Of a stretch of 64,000 bases of DNA, positions 51,008 through 59,073 are shown one piece after another; within the stretch, counting starts at the first letter, position 1; every line of letters starts with the position of its first letter. Origin of the DNA: Acidobacteriota bacterium (GTDB lineage Bacteria > Acidobacteriota > Aminicenantia > Aminicenantales > Saccharicenantaceae); contig JAKLEN010000006.1 of the NCBI GenBank assembly GCA_022711665.1, positions 124,001 to 188,000 of the forward strand, written 5' to 3'. The position numbers and the translations under genes were made by a program. The notes under the pieces are model-generated. The model was not told the origin of the DNA and ran no database searches. It was given only the letters and a program-made list of their open reading frames with translations.

Positions 51008-53908
51008 CTAGAAAGCAACCTTGAACGTCAGCTGCGCGGCGCGCGGCGACTGCGGCGTGATCATCCTCTGATACTGGTTGACCCCGCTCGTGTCCTCGTA
51101 ATCGCGGCGGACGTCCGTCGTGTAGTACATGCTGTAGCCGCACCAGTTGAAGGCGTTGTAGAGGTCGAAGGCGACCTCCAGGCGGAACTTGCCGATGGGC
51201 ACGGCCTTGGCCAGGCGGAAATTGACGCTCCAGATGTCGTCGGTGTAGCGCCCGCTGGCGCCCCAGTAGCCGCCCAGATAATAGGAATTCTTGGCCGACC
51301 AGACGATGTCGGTGACCCGGCGGCCGTTCGAGATGGTGACGGTCGGGGCGGTGGCGTCCCAGGCGTAGTCGCCGGTCGTGTCCTGCACGAAGATGCCGGA
51401 GGCGCCGTTGACGAAGGTCGAGAACAGGATGTCCCAGGGCAGGCGGTAGAAGGCCGAAGCGTGGAACGACCAGCGGATGCCGTAGTTGTTCATGTCCAGG
51501 TTGCTCGGATCGGCATAGACGAACTGATCGGGATCCGTCGGGTCGAAAGCCAGCTTGGAGTACTTGCGCCACATCTTCGAGTAGTTGGCCATGAAGCCCC
51601 ACTTGCCGCTGAAGTTGCGCTTGATGTTGAACTGGAGGCCCTTGTAGTCGAATTTCCAGCGGCGCTGATCACCGCTGTACCAGGTCCGCTGCCAGATCGT
51701 GTTGAAGTCGGGGAAGCGGTAATCGACGAAGGCTCCGTCCGCGAAAACGGCGTTGATGTCCTCCATGTAGGAGGTGTAGGTCTGCCGGTAGATGAACGAG
51801 GTCTCGAAGACGAGGTCCCAGAGGAGCTCCCGCTCGAAGGACACGACGTATTCGTCGTTGTACTCCATCTGCATGTCCTTGTTGTAGTCCGCGGGGTAGG
51901 AGAGCTCGGGGTCCGTGTAGAGAGTCATGGCCTCGGCGCCCAGGCCGATGTTGGCCGTGGACATCCGGTACTCGGGGAAGACCATGGTCCGGGCGTAGTT
52001 GTTGTAGTCGCCGGTGCCGACATACTCGAAGTAACGGCCGAAGTGGAACTTGAAGACGCCGATCTTGGGCCAGTTGTAGGTGAAGCCGAGCCGGGGAGCC
52101 AGGCCGCTGTCGTCGAACTCGATGTTGTTGCGCATGCCTTCGTAGATGGCGTCCATGGAGGCCGGCAGCTCATCGCGGTAGTACATGTTCTCGCGCTGGT
52201 GCTCCCAGCGGAGGCCGAGCGAGAAGTTCAGGTTGCTGGTCAGCGCCCAGCTGTCCTGGAGGAAGACGTTCTCGCTGGTGACGACGACCTCGTTGTCGTA
52301 GCGGTCCTGCGGCAGCCCGGGCGCCCCCTTGGTCTTGTAGCCGCGGTAGACGTAGGGCTCGGTCAGGCCGTAGCTGGCGTAGTTCAGGCCGTAGCGGTAC
52401 TGGTAGAAGCCGAGCTCGTCCACGTTGTAGATGCGGCTCCGCGTGACGTGCTGCCAGGGCCGGATGTCGACGCCGAACTTGAACTCGTGGGAGCCGGTGT
52501 TGAGCAGGTCCGGGGCGACGTAGGTCAGGTTGGTCGAGAACAGCAGGTTCTCGCGCACGGAGACGTAATCCTCGCCGTAGCCGCCGTCATAGAGGAGCGT
52601 CGAGCCGCCATTGAACCGCTCCGTATAGCGGTTCTGGGGGACGGCGTTGATCGCGAAGGTGTTGCGGGGCTTGTGGTTGTAGCCGGCGATGAAATTGAGG
52701 AAGGCCGAATCGGAGATGAGCCAGCGCCAGTTCAAGGAGGCCATCGGGCCGCCCTGCTTGGCGATGTTGGCGGTCTCGAGCTGGGAGTAGGCGCTGCTGG
52801 GGAAGCCGTTGGGCTCGATCTCCTTGTAGTCGTTCTGGTAGACGACGCTGATCGTGTGCTTCGACGTGGGCTGGAAGGTCAGCTTGAAGTAGGGCATGTG
52901 GCCCCGCGTCTTCTGGGTGATCTTGTCAACGACGATCGTGTTGGGGATGACGTAGTCCTGGTTGTCGTACTTATAGGTGGCCAGGAACCAGAGCTTGTCC
53001 TTGATGATCGGGCCGCTCAGGCTGATGTTGGGGATGATGTAGCTCGTCTGGCTGGCCGACCCGCCCTCGACGTTGGTCCAGTTGAAGGACTGGGGCTGGA
53101 ACTGGACGAAGACCGATCCCTTGAGCTGGTTGCCGCCGGACTTGGTGACGATGTTCATGAAGGAGGACCGGGCGTTGCCGTATTCGGCCGTGGCGCCGGC
53201 GGTCTTGACGTCGATCTCCTCCATGGCCTCGTAGTTGAAGTTGGCGTACGAGGTGCCGCTCATGGAGTCGTTGATCTCCATGCCGTCGACCAGGATCTTG
53301 TTCTCGTAGCCGTCGTCCTGGTTGTGCTGGTCCCAGAAGTACGTCGAATTCACGAGGTTGTGGGTGACGCCGGCCGCGTTGACGAGGGGCGAGCCGAGGG
53401 ACGCTCCGGCGACGCCGGGCAGGGTGTTGAAGACGTCGACGTAGTTCATCCGGGCCGCCAGGGGCACGGTCTGCAGGAGATCGGTGGTGATGACGTAGCT
53501 CTTGCTGCTGCTCACCAGGTCGATCGTCGGCCGTTCGGCCGTGACCTCGACCGTTCTCTCGAGGCCGCCGGTCTTCAGGGTGACGTTGGAGGTCACGATC
53601 TGGCCGACCTGGACTGCGACGCCCTTGATCCAGCAGGTCTCGAAGCCGTCGAGCTTGGCGCAGATGACGTACTTGCCCGGGGGCAGGTAGAGGAACCGGA
53701 ACTGGCCCTTCTCATCGGTGACGTCCGACCGGGATTTCATGAGCGCGTCGCTCGTGAGATCGATCGTGACGCCCGGCAGGGGCATGCCGGCGTCGTCCGT
53801 GACGTATCCCCGCAAGGTCCCGGTTATGACCTGGGCTTGCAGGAGGCCCGTCAGGATCGTCAAGAGGAACAATAGGGAGAAGATAGAACGATGGAACTTC
53901 CGCAACAT
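51008..53908 (-). CDS. TonB-dependent receptor with N-terminal carboxypeptidase-like domain (SusC/OmpA-type)
   Basis: A 966-residue outer-membrane receptor. Signal peptide about 1-26, then a carboxypeptidase-regulatory-like domain (ITGTLRGYVTDDAGMPLPGV), a plug domain (near AARMNYVDVFNTLPGV through TAEYGNARSSFMNIVTKSGG) and a 22-strand-like barrel ending AAQLTFKVAF. It should import oligosaccharides or peptides with TonB energy. AAGGAGG sits four bases before the ATG. It heads the minus-strand glycan run. There is no SusD lipoprotein beside it, as usual outside Bacteroidota. Confidence 0.92.
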   Translation of the reverse strand: MLRKFHRSIFSLLFLLTILTGLLQAQVITGTLRGYVTDDAGMPLPGVTIDLTSDALMKSRSDVTDEKGQFRFLYLPPGKYVICAKLDGFETCWIKGVAVQVGQIVTSNVTLKTGGLERTVEVTAERPTIDLVSSSKSYVITTDLLQTVPLAARMNYVDVFNTLPGVAGASLGSPLVNAAGVTHNLVNSTYFWDQHNQDDGYENKILVDGMEINDSMSGTSYANFNYEAMEEIDVKTAGATAEYGNARSSFMNIVTKSGGNQLKGSVFVQFQPQSFNWTNVEGGSASQTSYIIPNISLSGPIIKDKLWFLATYKYDNQDYVIPNTIVVDKITQKTRGHMPYFKLTFQPTSKHTISVVYQNDYKEIEPNGFPSSAYSQLETANIAKQGGPMASLNWRWLISDSAFLNFIAGYNHKPRNTFAINAVPQNRYTERFNGGSTLLYDGGYGEDYVSVRENLLFSTNLTYVAPDLLNTGSHEFKFGVDIRPWQHVTRSRIYNVDELGFYQYRYGLNYASYGLTEPYVYRGYKTKGAPGLPQDRYDNEVVVTSENVFLQDSWALTSNLNFSLGLRWEHQRENMYYRDELPASMDAIYEGMRNNIEFDDSGLAPRLGFTYNWPKIGVFKFHFGRYFEYVGTGDYNNYARTMVFPEYRMSTANIGLGAEAMTLYTDPELSYPADYNKDMQMEYNDEYVVSFERELLWDLVFETSFIYRQTYTSYMEDINAVFADGAFVDYRFPDFNTIWQRTWYSGDQRRWKFDYKGLQFNIKRNFSGKWGFMANYSKMWRKYSKLAFDPTDPDQFVYADPSNLDMNNYGIRWSFHASAFYRLPWDILFSTFVNGASGIFVQDTTGDYAWDATAPTVTISNGRRVTDIVWSAKNSYYLGGYWGASGRYTDDIWSVNFRLAKAVPIGKFRLEVAFDLYNAFNWCGYSMYYTTDVRRDYEDTSGVNQYQRMITPQSPRAAQLTFKVAF

Positions 53909-53989
53909 GATACCTCCTTTCTAAAATACCCTTAAAGGCGAATATTGGAATTTTGGCGCATGGGAGTAATCGTTGTCGCACCTCCTTCC

Positions 53990-54097
53990 AGACCGACGAT
54001 GGGAATCGTCTGATGACGGAGAGCCGGTAGGAACGGCTCGAGTATGGCAGTCGAGGGCAGGGGTTAAGCGCCGGTACGTTCCTGCGAAGGCCGGTCT
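53990..54097 (-). promoter_or_regulatory. Structured leader of the receptor gene, candidate cis-regulatory RNA
   Basis: An outer stem can form between 53990-53995 and 54092-54097 (AGACCG/CGGTCT). Inside are GACGAT-GGGA-ATCGTC (53995-54010), GAGCCG/CGGCTC (54021-54039) and CTCGA/TCGAG (54037-54055, alternative to the previous). The region lies within the roughly 240-base untranslated leader between promoter and ATG. It matches no riboswitch class I recognise. The stems are short. Confidence 0.28.
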
Positions 54098-54124
54098 TGA
54101 TAACAAGCTCGCTTCTCAGCTACT

Positions 54125-54147
54125 CAATCGTTTGGCGCAATCGTTTG
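54125..54147. promoter_or_regulatory. Tandem LacI-like operator candidate
   Basis: CAATCGTTTG occurs at 54125-54134 and again at 54138-54147. Each is eight of ten palindromic around a central CG, as in LacI-family half-sites. They straddle the predicted transcription start of the receptor gene. A third AATCGTT is at 53968-53974. A LacI-type regulator is encoded at the window end. Confidence 0.42.
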
Positions 54148-54151
54148 TCTA

Positions 54152-54181
54152 AGAATATCCATATCCCATGGCCATTGTCAA
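54152..54181 (-). promoter_or_regulatory. Promoter of the receptor and glycosidase run
   Basis: On the minus strand TTGACA (54176-54181), an 18-base spacer and TATTCT (54152-54157). A run of eight A residues just upstream (54186-54193) could act as an UP element. The 321-base gap 53909-54229 is otherwise leader. Confidence 0.6.
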
Positions 54182-54229
54182 GACCCTTTTTTTTGGCCGT
54201 CAGGAGCGCGGCAAGGGCCGTTGAGCAGC

Positions 54230-55195
54230 TCACCCTTCGGGAAGCTCAAATCCTTTGTCCTTCAGCATGGTAGAAATGGCCGTTCCCTTGGCCTTACGGG
54301 GGGTCAGGGCGACGTCGACAACCGCCAGGGTCTCGGCCTCCGGTCCGTAGGGGCATTGCGCCAGGACCGCCCCGTCCGGACCGACGGCCATGGAGCAGCC
54401 GATGCAGGTCCGCCCGGCCCAGACGCCGGCGTCCATCGGCCCGACGTTGCTGACGCTGATGACCGTCATGTCGTAAAGCCTGGCCAGCGTCGCGAACGAT
54501 CTTTTCCAACTGCCGCCGTACGGATCCTTGGCGTTGTCGTGGCCGGGCCGGACCGCCCAGGCGGAGGGAGAGAGTATGATCTGGGCGCCCATGCGGCCGA
54601 GCGTATGCCCGATGACCAGGGCGTCCGGGAAATTGTCGGCGCAGATGTCGAGACCGATCGTTCCCAGCGGCGTCCTGGCCACCCCCAGGCGGTCGCCGAT
54701 GTCGTAGATGTCGTGGGCGATGACGAGCTCGTTGATCTTCCTGTGGTGGAGCAAGATCTCGCCCTGGGGCGAGATCAGCACGGCGGCGTTGTAAACCCTA
54801 GCCCCGGCCTTCTCCGTCAGCCCGGCGACGACGTAGACGCCGTGCCTGGCCGCGGCCGCCGCCAGCCTGTCGCTGTGGCGCCCCGGAATGGGCCGGGCCA
54901 GCCCGCGGGCTCCTGGATACGTCCAGCCGCAATCCAGGCATTCGGGCAGCAGCACGACGGCGCAACCGAGCCCGGCCGCCCGCCGGACCATGTCCACGGC
55001 GCGGCCGAGGTTCTTCTCGACCTCTCCGCCCCGGACCAGCATCTGTCCCATCCCGACCTTGTAGGCGGACCGCCCGCCGGGCTGGTCCTCGGGGGGACGG
55101 CGGCCCGAGGCCGCGAGATCCCCGATCTTCAGCCCGGCGGCCAGGCCGGCCCCGCCCGCGTACCGAAGGAATCTTCTCCGCGCCAGTCCGGTCAT
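54230..55195 (-). CDS. Exported carbon-nitrogen hydrolase (nitrilase superfamily)
   Basis: A 321-residue protein with a Tat-like signal (ARRRFLRYAGGAGLAAG). The Glu-Lys-Cys triad is Glu85 (LLPECLDCGW), Lys153 (HHRKINEL) and Cys185 (GLDICADNF). It would hydrolyse an amide or N-acyl bond outside the cytoplasm, unusual since most family members are cytosolic. It starts 11 bases after the transglutaminase-like gene stop, so the two are co-transcribed. Substrate unknown. Confidence 0.88.
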   Translation of the reverse strand: MTGLARRRFLRYAGGAGLAAGLKIGDLAASGRRPPEDQPGGRSAYKVGMGQMLVRGGEVEKNLGRAVDMVRRAAGLGCAVVLLPECLDCGWTYPGARGLARPIPGRHSDRLAAAAARHGVYVVAGLTEKAGARVYNAAVLISPQGEILLHHRKINELVIAHDIYDIGDRLGVARTPLGTIGLDICADNFPDALVIGHTLGRMGAQIILSPSAWAVRPGHDNAKDPYGGSWKRSFATLARLYDMTVISVSNVGPMDAGVWAGRTCIGCSMAVGPDGAVLAQCPYGPEAETLAVVDVALTPRKAKGTAISTMLKDKGFELPEG

Positions 55196-55206
55196 GACGA
55201 TCCCCG

Positions 55207-57573
55207 TCAGCGCAGTTCCTCGATCTTGAAGGCCGGCGAGGCGCCGCCCGTCTCCGGATCGCCGTCCTTGCGGACGATAAGGCGATACTCCCGGCCGCCG
55301 AACGGGGAGAGATCGAGGACGGCCCGGCCGGACGAGGGGAGGAGCCGGTCGGCCAGGACGGCCGCCGGCTCGAGGGCGCCGGTCTTCGGATCGACGGCCT
55401 GAAGCGAGACAGATACGGTCGCCGCCGGGTCCTTGGCCCAGGCGCCCTTGAGCTTCCAGGTCAGGACGGCCTTGTCCTTCGGCCCGGCCAGGGCCACGTC
55501 GGTGACGAAGCAGAGGTTCGTCACCGCGATATCCTGCTCGGCCAGCTTCCAGCGTTCGGGCTTTTCAAAGCGGCCCTGGAGGTTGTAGCGCTGATCGCCG
55601 CCGCAGTTGTTGATCACCGCCAGCTCCTCGTCGTACTCGAAGTCTCGGTAGAGCTCGCGGATGAGGGTCGAGCCGATGTTGAAGACGATCCGGGCGTCCT
55701 TGAGGTGGCCGGCCGCGGCCCGGTTCATGTAGCGCCATTGGGATTGGAGCGGCGGCAGGGGATCGTAATCGAGGTCGTCGGGCACGGTCGGCGTGGCGTC
55801 GAAGCAGGTCCAGCCGTAGTGGCTGCCGAGCCAGACCTGGTCGTAGCGGTGGCCGTTCGAGCACTCGGCCGTCTCGTCCTCGTCCAGCAGGCCGTTCTTG
55901 TTCCCGTCCCAGGCCGCCGGCCCCACGGGCGTCCCGGTGCCCAGCCAGCGGGCCGGGATGCCGAGGAAACGCATGGCTCCGGCGACCATGACGCTCGTTC
56001 CCGAGCAGGCGATGATCTGGGTCTTGTCGTAGCCGCGGTTGGAGAGCTCGATCTTGAGGTTGCCCGGATTCGCGTCGTAATGGTGGCGGTCATAGTCCAC
56101 CGAGGCGGAAATCCGTTTCACCGGGCTCGGATAATAATAGGTGTCCTGGATGTATTCGACGACGTTGCGGGCCGCCCAGTAGGCGTTGTCCAGGTCGGCC
56201 TCGACGCCGTACTTGGCCAGGATATGCCGCCGGACGCGGCCCAGGAACTCCTCGTAGGTCTTCCGGTCCGCGAGGTTATAGAGGTCGGGATCATCGGCCA
56301 GATAGTCCGTGCCCTTGAGAACCCGGGCATCCTTGTCCACCCGGTGCGGATAGACAAAGGTCCGGCCGGGGCCCATCCACATGTCGATCTCGTAGCGGGA
56401 GGCGTAGCGCCGGGCCGGGGCGTCGGCGTACTCGACCTGGACCATGTACTGGCGGCTCGAGGCGTCGCCCGCCGGGTCCATGGTCATCAGCCGGGCCTTG
56501 GCGTTCGTGGCTCCGGACGTGTCGGAGAACTTCTCCGTCTCCGGCCAGACGTCCTGACGGCCGAGCTGGGCGTAATTGTAGGGACGCGAGAAGTTGTGCC
56601 AGACCTTGCCGCCGGCGGCCACCCCCGCCTCCGGCTCGGTCGTGATGGACATGACGAGATGCCGCAGCATCCGCGGCCCCTCGTAGGGGGCGTCGAGGTT
56701 CCGGGTCACGTTGACCCGGTGGACCCGGTCGGGCCCCGGTCCTCCTTCGGGGACCCAGAGGGCATCCCCCCCGAAGGCCAGGCCCCGGACCGCCGTCCCG
56801 CCCTTGGCGGCGAGGGGACGGGGGAAGAAGAAGAGCCCCCGGCCGGTCTCCGCCTCGGCGCAATAGATATAGCCTTCGCCGACGGTCCCCCAGAGGTAGA
56901 GGTGGGTGTCGAGGGTCATATAAGCCAGGCCAAGGGACGGCTCCGTGCCGGCGTCCGGCAGGTGCTTGACGAAGACGGGCTGGCCGCTCTCCCGGGGCCA
57001 GGACAGGCGCGCCAGGCCCCTCTGGACGCGCAGGTTGCGGTCCTTGAAGGACGAGCCGTCGAAGCCGACCAGGATCTTGCCGTTGTCGTAGCCGAGGGTC
57101 ACGAGCTCCCGCTCGCCGATATTGTAGGAGTAGCGCGACAGGTCGGCCGATTCCGCCCTCCCGCCCGGGCTGAAGCGCCAGAGCTGGGACTTGCGGGCGC
57201 CGGCCCGGCCGACCCAGTTCAGGACGTAGAAGACCTCGCGGCCTTCCTCGAGCGTGAAGGCCAGGCCCCGCGGGCTCTCCATGGCGGCCTCGGCCGGCAG
57301 GGGGATGACCTCGAGCAGTGACAGTTCTCCCGCGGCCGGCTTCGGGTCCCCGGCCGCCCTATAGACGAAGATCCGGCCCGCCGCGTCGAGGACGAACAGG
57401 CGCGGGGCCTTGGGGGAAGCGTCGTCGAAGGCCAGGCCCCGGACATCTTCGTTCCCGGCGGCCAGCGTATAGCAGGCCTCGCTCTCGCCGACGACCGGCG
57501 GCTTGACCGCCGCGGCGGCCGCGGCGGCGCACAGCAGGAGGACGCTCAGGACGATGCCGATCTTGTTTTTCAT
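55207..57573 (-). CDS. Exported protein with propeller-like N-terminus and transglutaminase-like domain
   Basis: A 788-residue protein with signal peptide (1-22) and AAAGGAG before the ATG. The first 350 residues have repeated strand-rich motifs (RGLAFDDASPKAPRLFVLD, RGLAFTLEEGREVFYVLN, RGLAFGGDALWVPEGG) like a beta-propeller. The C-terminal half holds a transglutaminase-like core: Cys near 523 (IACSGTSVMVAGAMRFLGIPARW), His near 574 (NGHRYDQVW) and Asp near 591 (TCFDATPT). Bacterial members are usually peptidases or amidases. It sits between the M24 and nitrilase genes. Confidence 0.83.
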   Translation of the reverse strand: MKNKIGIVLSVLLLCAAAAAAAVKPPVVGESEACYTLAAGNEDVRGLAFDDASPKAPRLFVLDAAGRIFVYRAAGDPKPAAGELSLLEVIPLPAEAAMESPRGLAFTLEEGREVFYVLNWVGRAGARKSQLWRFSPGGRAESADLSRYSYNIGERELVTLGYDNGKILVGFDGSSFKDRNLRVQRGLARLSWPRESGQPVFVKHLPDAGTEPSLGLAYMTLDTHLYLWGTVGEGYIYCAEAETGRGLFFFPRPLAAKGGTAVRGLAFGGDALWVPEGGPGPDRVHRVNVTRNLDAPYEGPRMLRHLVMSITTEPEAGVAAGGKVWHNFSRPYNYAQLGRQDVWPETEKFSDTSGATNAKARLMTMDPAGDASSRQYMVQVEYADAPARRYASRYEIDMWMGPGRTFVYPHRVDKDARVLKGTDYLADDPDLYNLADRKTYEEFLGRVRRHILAKYGVEADLDNAYWAARNVVEYIQDTYYYPSPVKRISASVDYDRHHYDANPGNLKIELSNRGYDKTQIIACSGTSVMVAGAMRFLGIPARWLGTGTPVGPAAWDGNKNGLLDEDETAECSNGHRYDQVWLGSHYGWTCFDATPTVPDDLDYDPLPPLQSQWRYMNRAAAGHLKDARIVFNIGSTLIRELYRDFEYDEELAVINNCGGDQRYNLQGRFEKPERWKLAEQDIAVTNLCFVTDVALAGPKDKAVLTWKLKGAWAKDPAATVSVSLQAVDPKTGALEPAAVLADRLLPSSGRAVLDLSPFGGREYRLIVRKDGDPETGGASPAFKIEELR

Positions 57574-57619
57574 TGTTGCCGACTCCTTTGGCGTTATCGT
57601 GAACGGCCCGGGGCCGTTC

Positions 57620-58969
57620 TCATTTCACGAGATGAAAGCGGGTTTGTCGCCCGTCGAGGAAATAAGCCCCTTTCCCGGTGAAGGCGAAGACCTGCTCCAG
57701 GGCGACGCGGAACTCCCGGCCGCCCCATTCGGGAACGGGCGCGGCGGAGCTCAATTCGGCCGTGAAGGCGCTTCCCGGGACCAGGCGGACCTCGCCGCGG
57801 GCCCCCGTGTTCACCTGTTCCCAGGGCAGGCCCAGCAGGGGACCGGGCTCATGGAGGTACGGCCCGATGGCGTGGGAATAGATCCTGGCCCCCTGGATGC
57901 CGGCCGCCGCGGCGGCCTTCAGGGCTCCGGCCAGGATCTCGTTGCCCGTCCGCCCGGCCTTGAACTCGGCCAGGAAGACGTCCTGCAGCCGGTTGGTCTG
58001 GGCCATGGCCGCCTGGACGCCGGCCGGCACGTCCGTCTCGCCGGGCCGCAGGACGTAGGCCCACTCGCAGTGGTCGGTCGCGTAGCGCAGGTACTCCAGG
58101 CCGGCGTCGGTCTGGATGTAGTCGCCCCGCCGGATGACCTTGTCGTCGGCCCCGTACTTCTCGATCGCCGCGGCGTCGCGGTTGCGGATCCGGAACGTCG
58201 GCCAGGCGCAGGGCTTGAGCCCGAGGTCGGAGATCCGCTGGCAATAATAATAGAGGAGGTCGTCGACGGTCGTCACCCCCGGGGTGATGGCCTTGGACGA
58301 GAAGGTCTCGGCGATCAGGGCGTGGGCGACGGCGATCACCCGCTCGTAGACGGCCAGCTCCTCGTCGAGGAGGGTCTCGAGCCAGAGCACGGTCAGGGGC
58401 TCGGCCGAGCGGAAGCGCCGGGCCATCTCCGGCCCGAGGACCCGGATGAGCCGGGCCTTGAGGGACGAGGTCAGGCCGCCGGCGGCCCAGATCTCGTCCG
58501 ATTCGTTGATCCCGATCCGGCGGGGATCGCGTTCCCTGACCAGCCGGGCCAGGCAATCCCACTGGCTTTCCTTCCTGGCGCCGTCCCAGGCCCGCCAATC
58601 CCAGGCGTTTTCGTGCAGGCCGAGCATGTCGGTCCGCGAGATGTTGAGCCGCTCCAGGGGCCGGCCGGGCTTCTTGGAGAAGACGAGGATCTGGGTTATG
58701 GGGCACCAGAGGTTGTAGGGGATCATCGTCTTGAAGACGGGGTCGAGATCGTCCTCGTTGCAGATGATGATCCACATGTCGAACCCGGTCTCGTCCATGA
58801 TCCGGGGCAGGATGCGGTCGAGCCGCATGGCCGTCAGCCGGTTGATCGTCGAAGCCTGGGCCCGGACGCCGAGGATTTCGGGCAGGTCCTTCGTCTGGCC
58901 CAGCGCCGGCGTCAGGCCCATGAAGGCGGCCAGGACGAGGACGGGGCTTTTCCGCAGGAACGAGGTCAT
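57620..58969 (-). CDS. Exported M24-family metallopeptidase (Xaa-Pro peptidase-like)
   Basis: A 449-residue protein with a signal peptide (about 1-25). The pita-bread metal ligands read IQTDAGLEYLRYATDHCEW (two Asp), IYSHAIGPYLHEPGP (His), AELSSAAPVPEWG (Glu) and RVALEQVF (Glu). It would remove N-terminal residues, probably before Pro, from imported or surface peptides. GGGAGGAAG precedes the ATG. First gene of a minus-strand set with the transglutaminase-like and nitrilase genes. Confidence 0.86.
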   Translation of the reverse strand: MTSFLRKSPVLVLAAFMGLTPALGQTKDLPEILGVRAQASTINRLTAMRLDRILPRIMDETGFDMWIIICNEDDLDPVFKTMIPYNLWCPITQILVFSKKPGRPLERLNISRTDMLGLHENAWDWRAWDGARKESQWDCLARLVRERDPRRIGINESDEIWAAGGLTSSLKARLIRVLGPEMARRFRSAEPLTVLWLETLLDEELAVYERVIAVAHALIAETFSSKAITPGVTTVDDLLYYYCQRISDLGLKPCAWPTFRIRNRDAAAIEKYGADDKVIRRGDYIQTDAGLEYLRYATDHCEWAYVLRPGETDVPAGVQAAMAQTNRLQDVFLAEFKAGRTGNEILAGALKAAAAAGIQGARIYSHAIGPYLHEPGPLLGLPWEQVNTGARGEVRLVPGSAFTAELSSAAPVPEWGGREFRVALEQVFAFTGKGAYFLDGRQTRFHLVK

Positions 58970-59073
58970 GGCGCTTCCTCCCGTAAAATATTTTCATTCC
59001 GGCATTGTGGCCGGGACCATGTTTCTGGTAAAAGAGGCGCGATGCGCCCGGCGCGGAAAGGAGAACGGTATCG

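Noticed and set aside
53712..53981. Possible leader ORF after the AAGGAGG near 53980
   Set aside because: The only candidate start overlaps the ribosome site itself and the frame runs out of frame into the receptor gene.
51008..55207. SusD-like partner of the TonB-dependent receptor
   Set aside because: No SusD-like lipoprotein gene on either side; the locus is not a Bacteroidota-type PUL.
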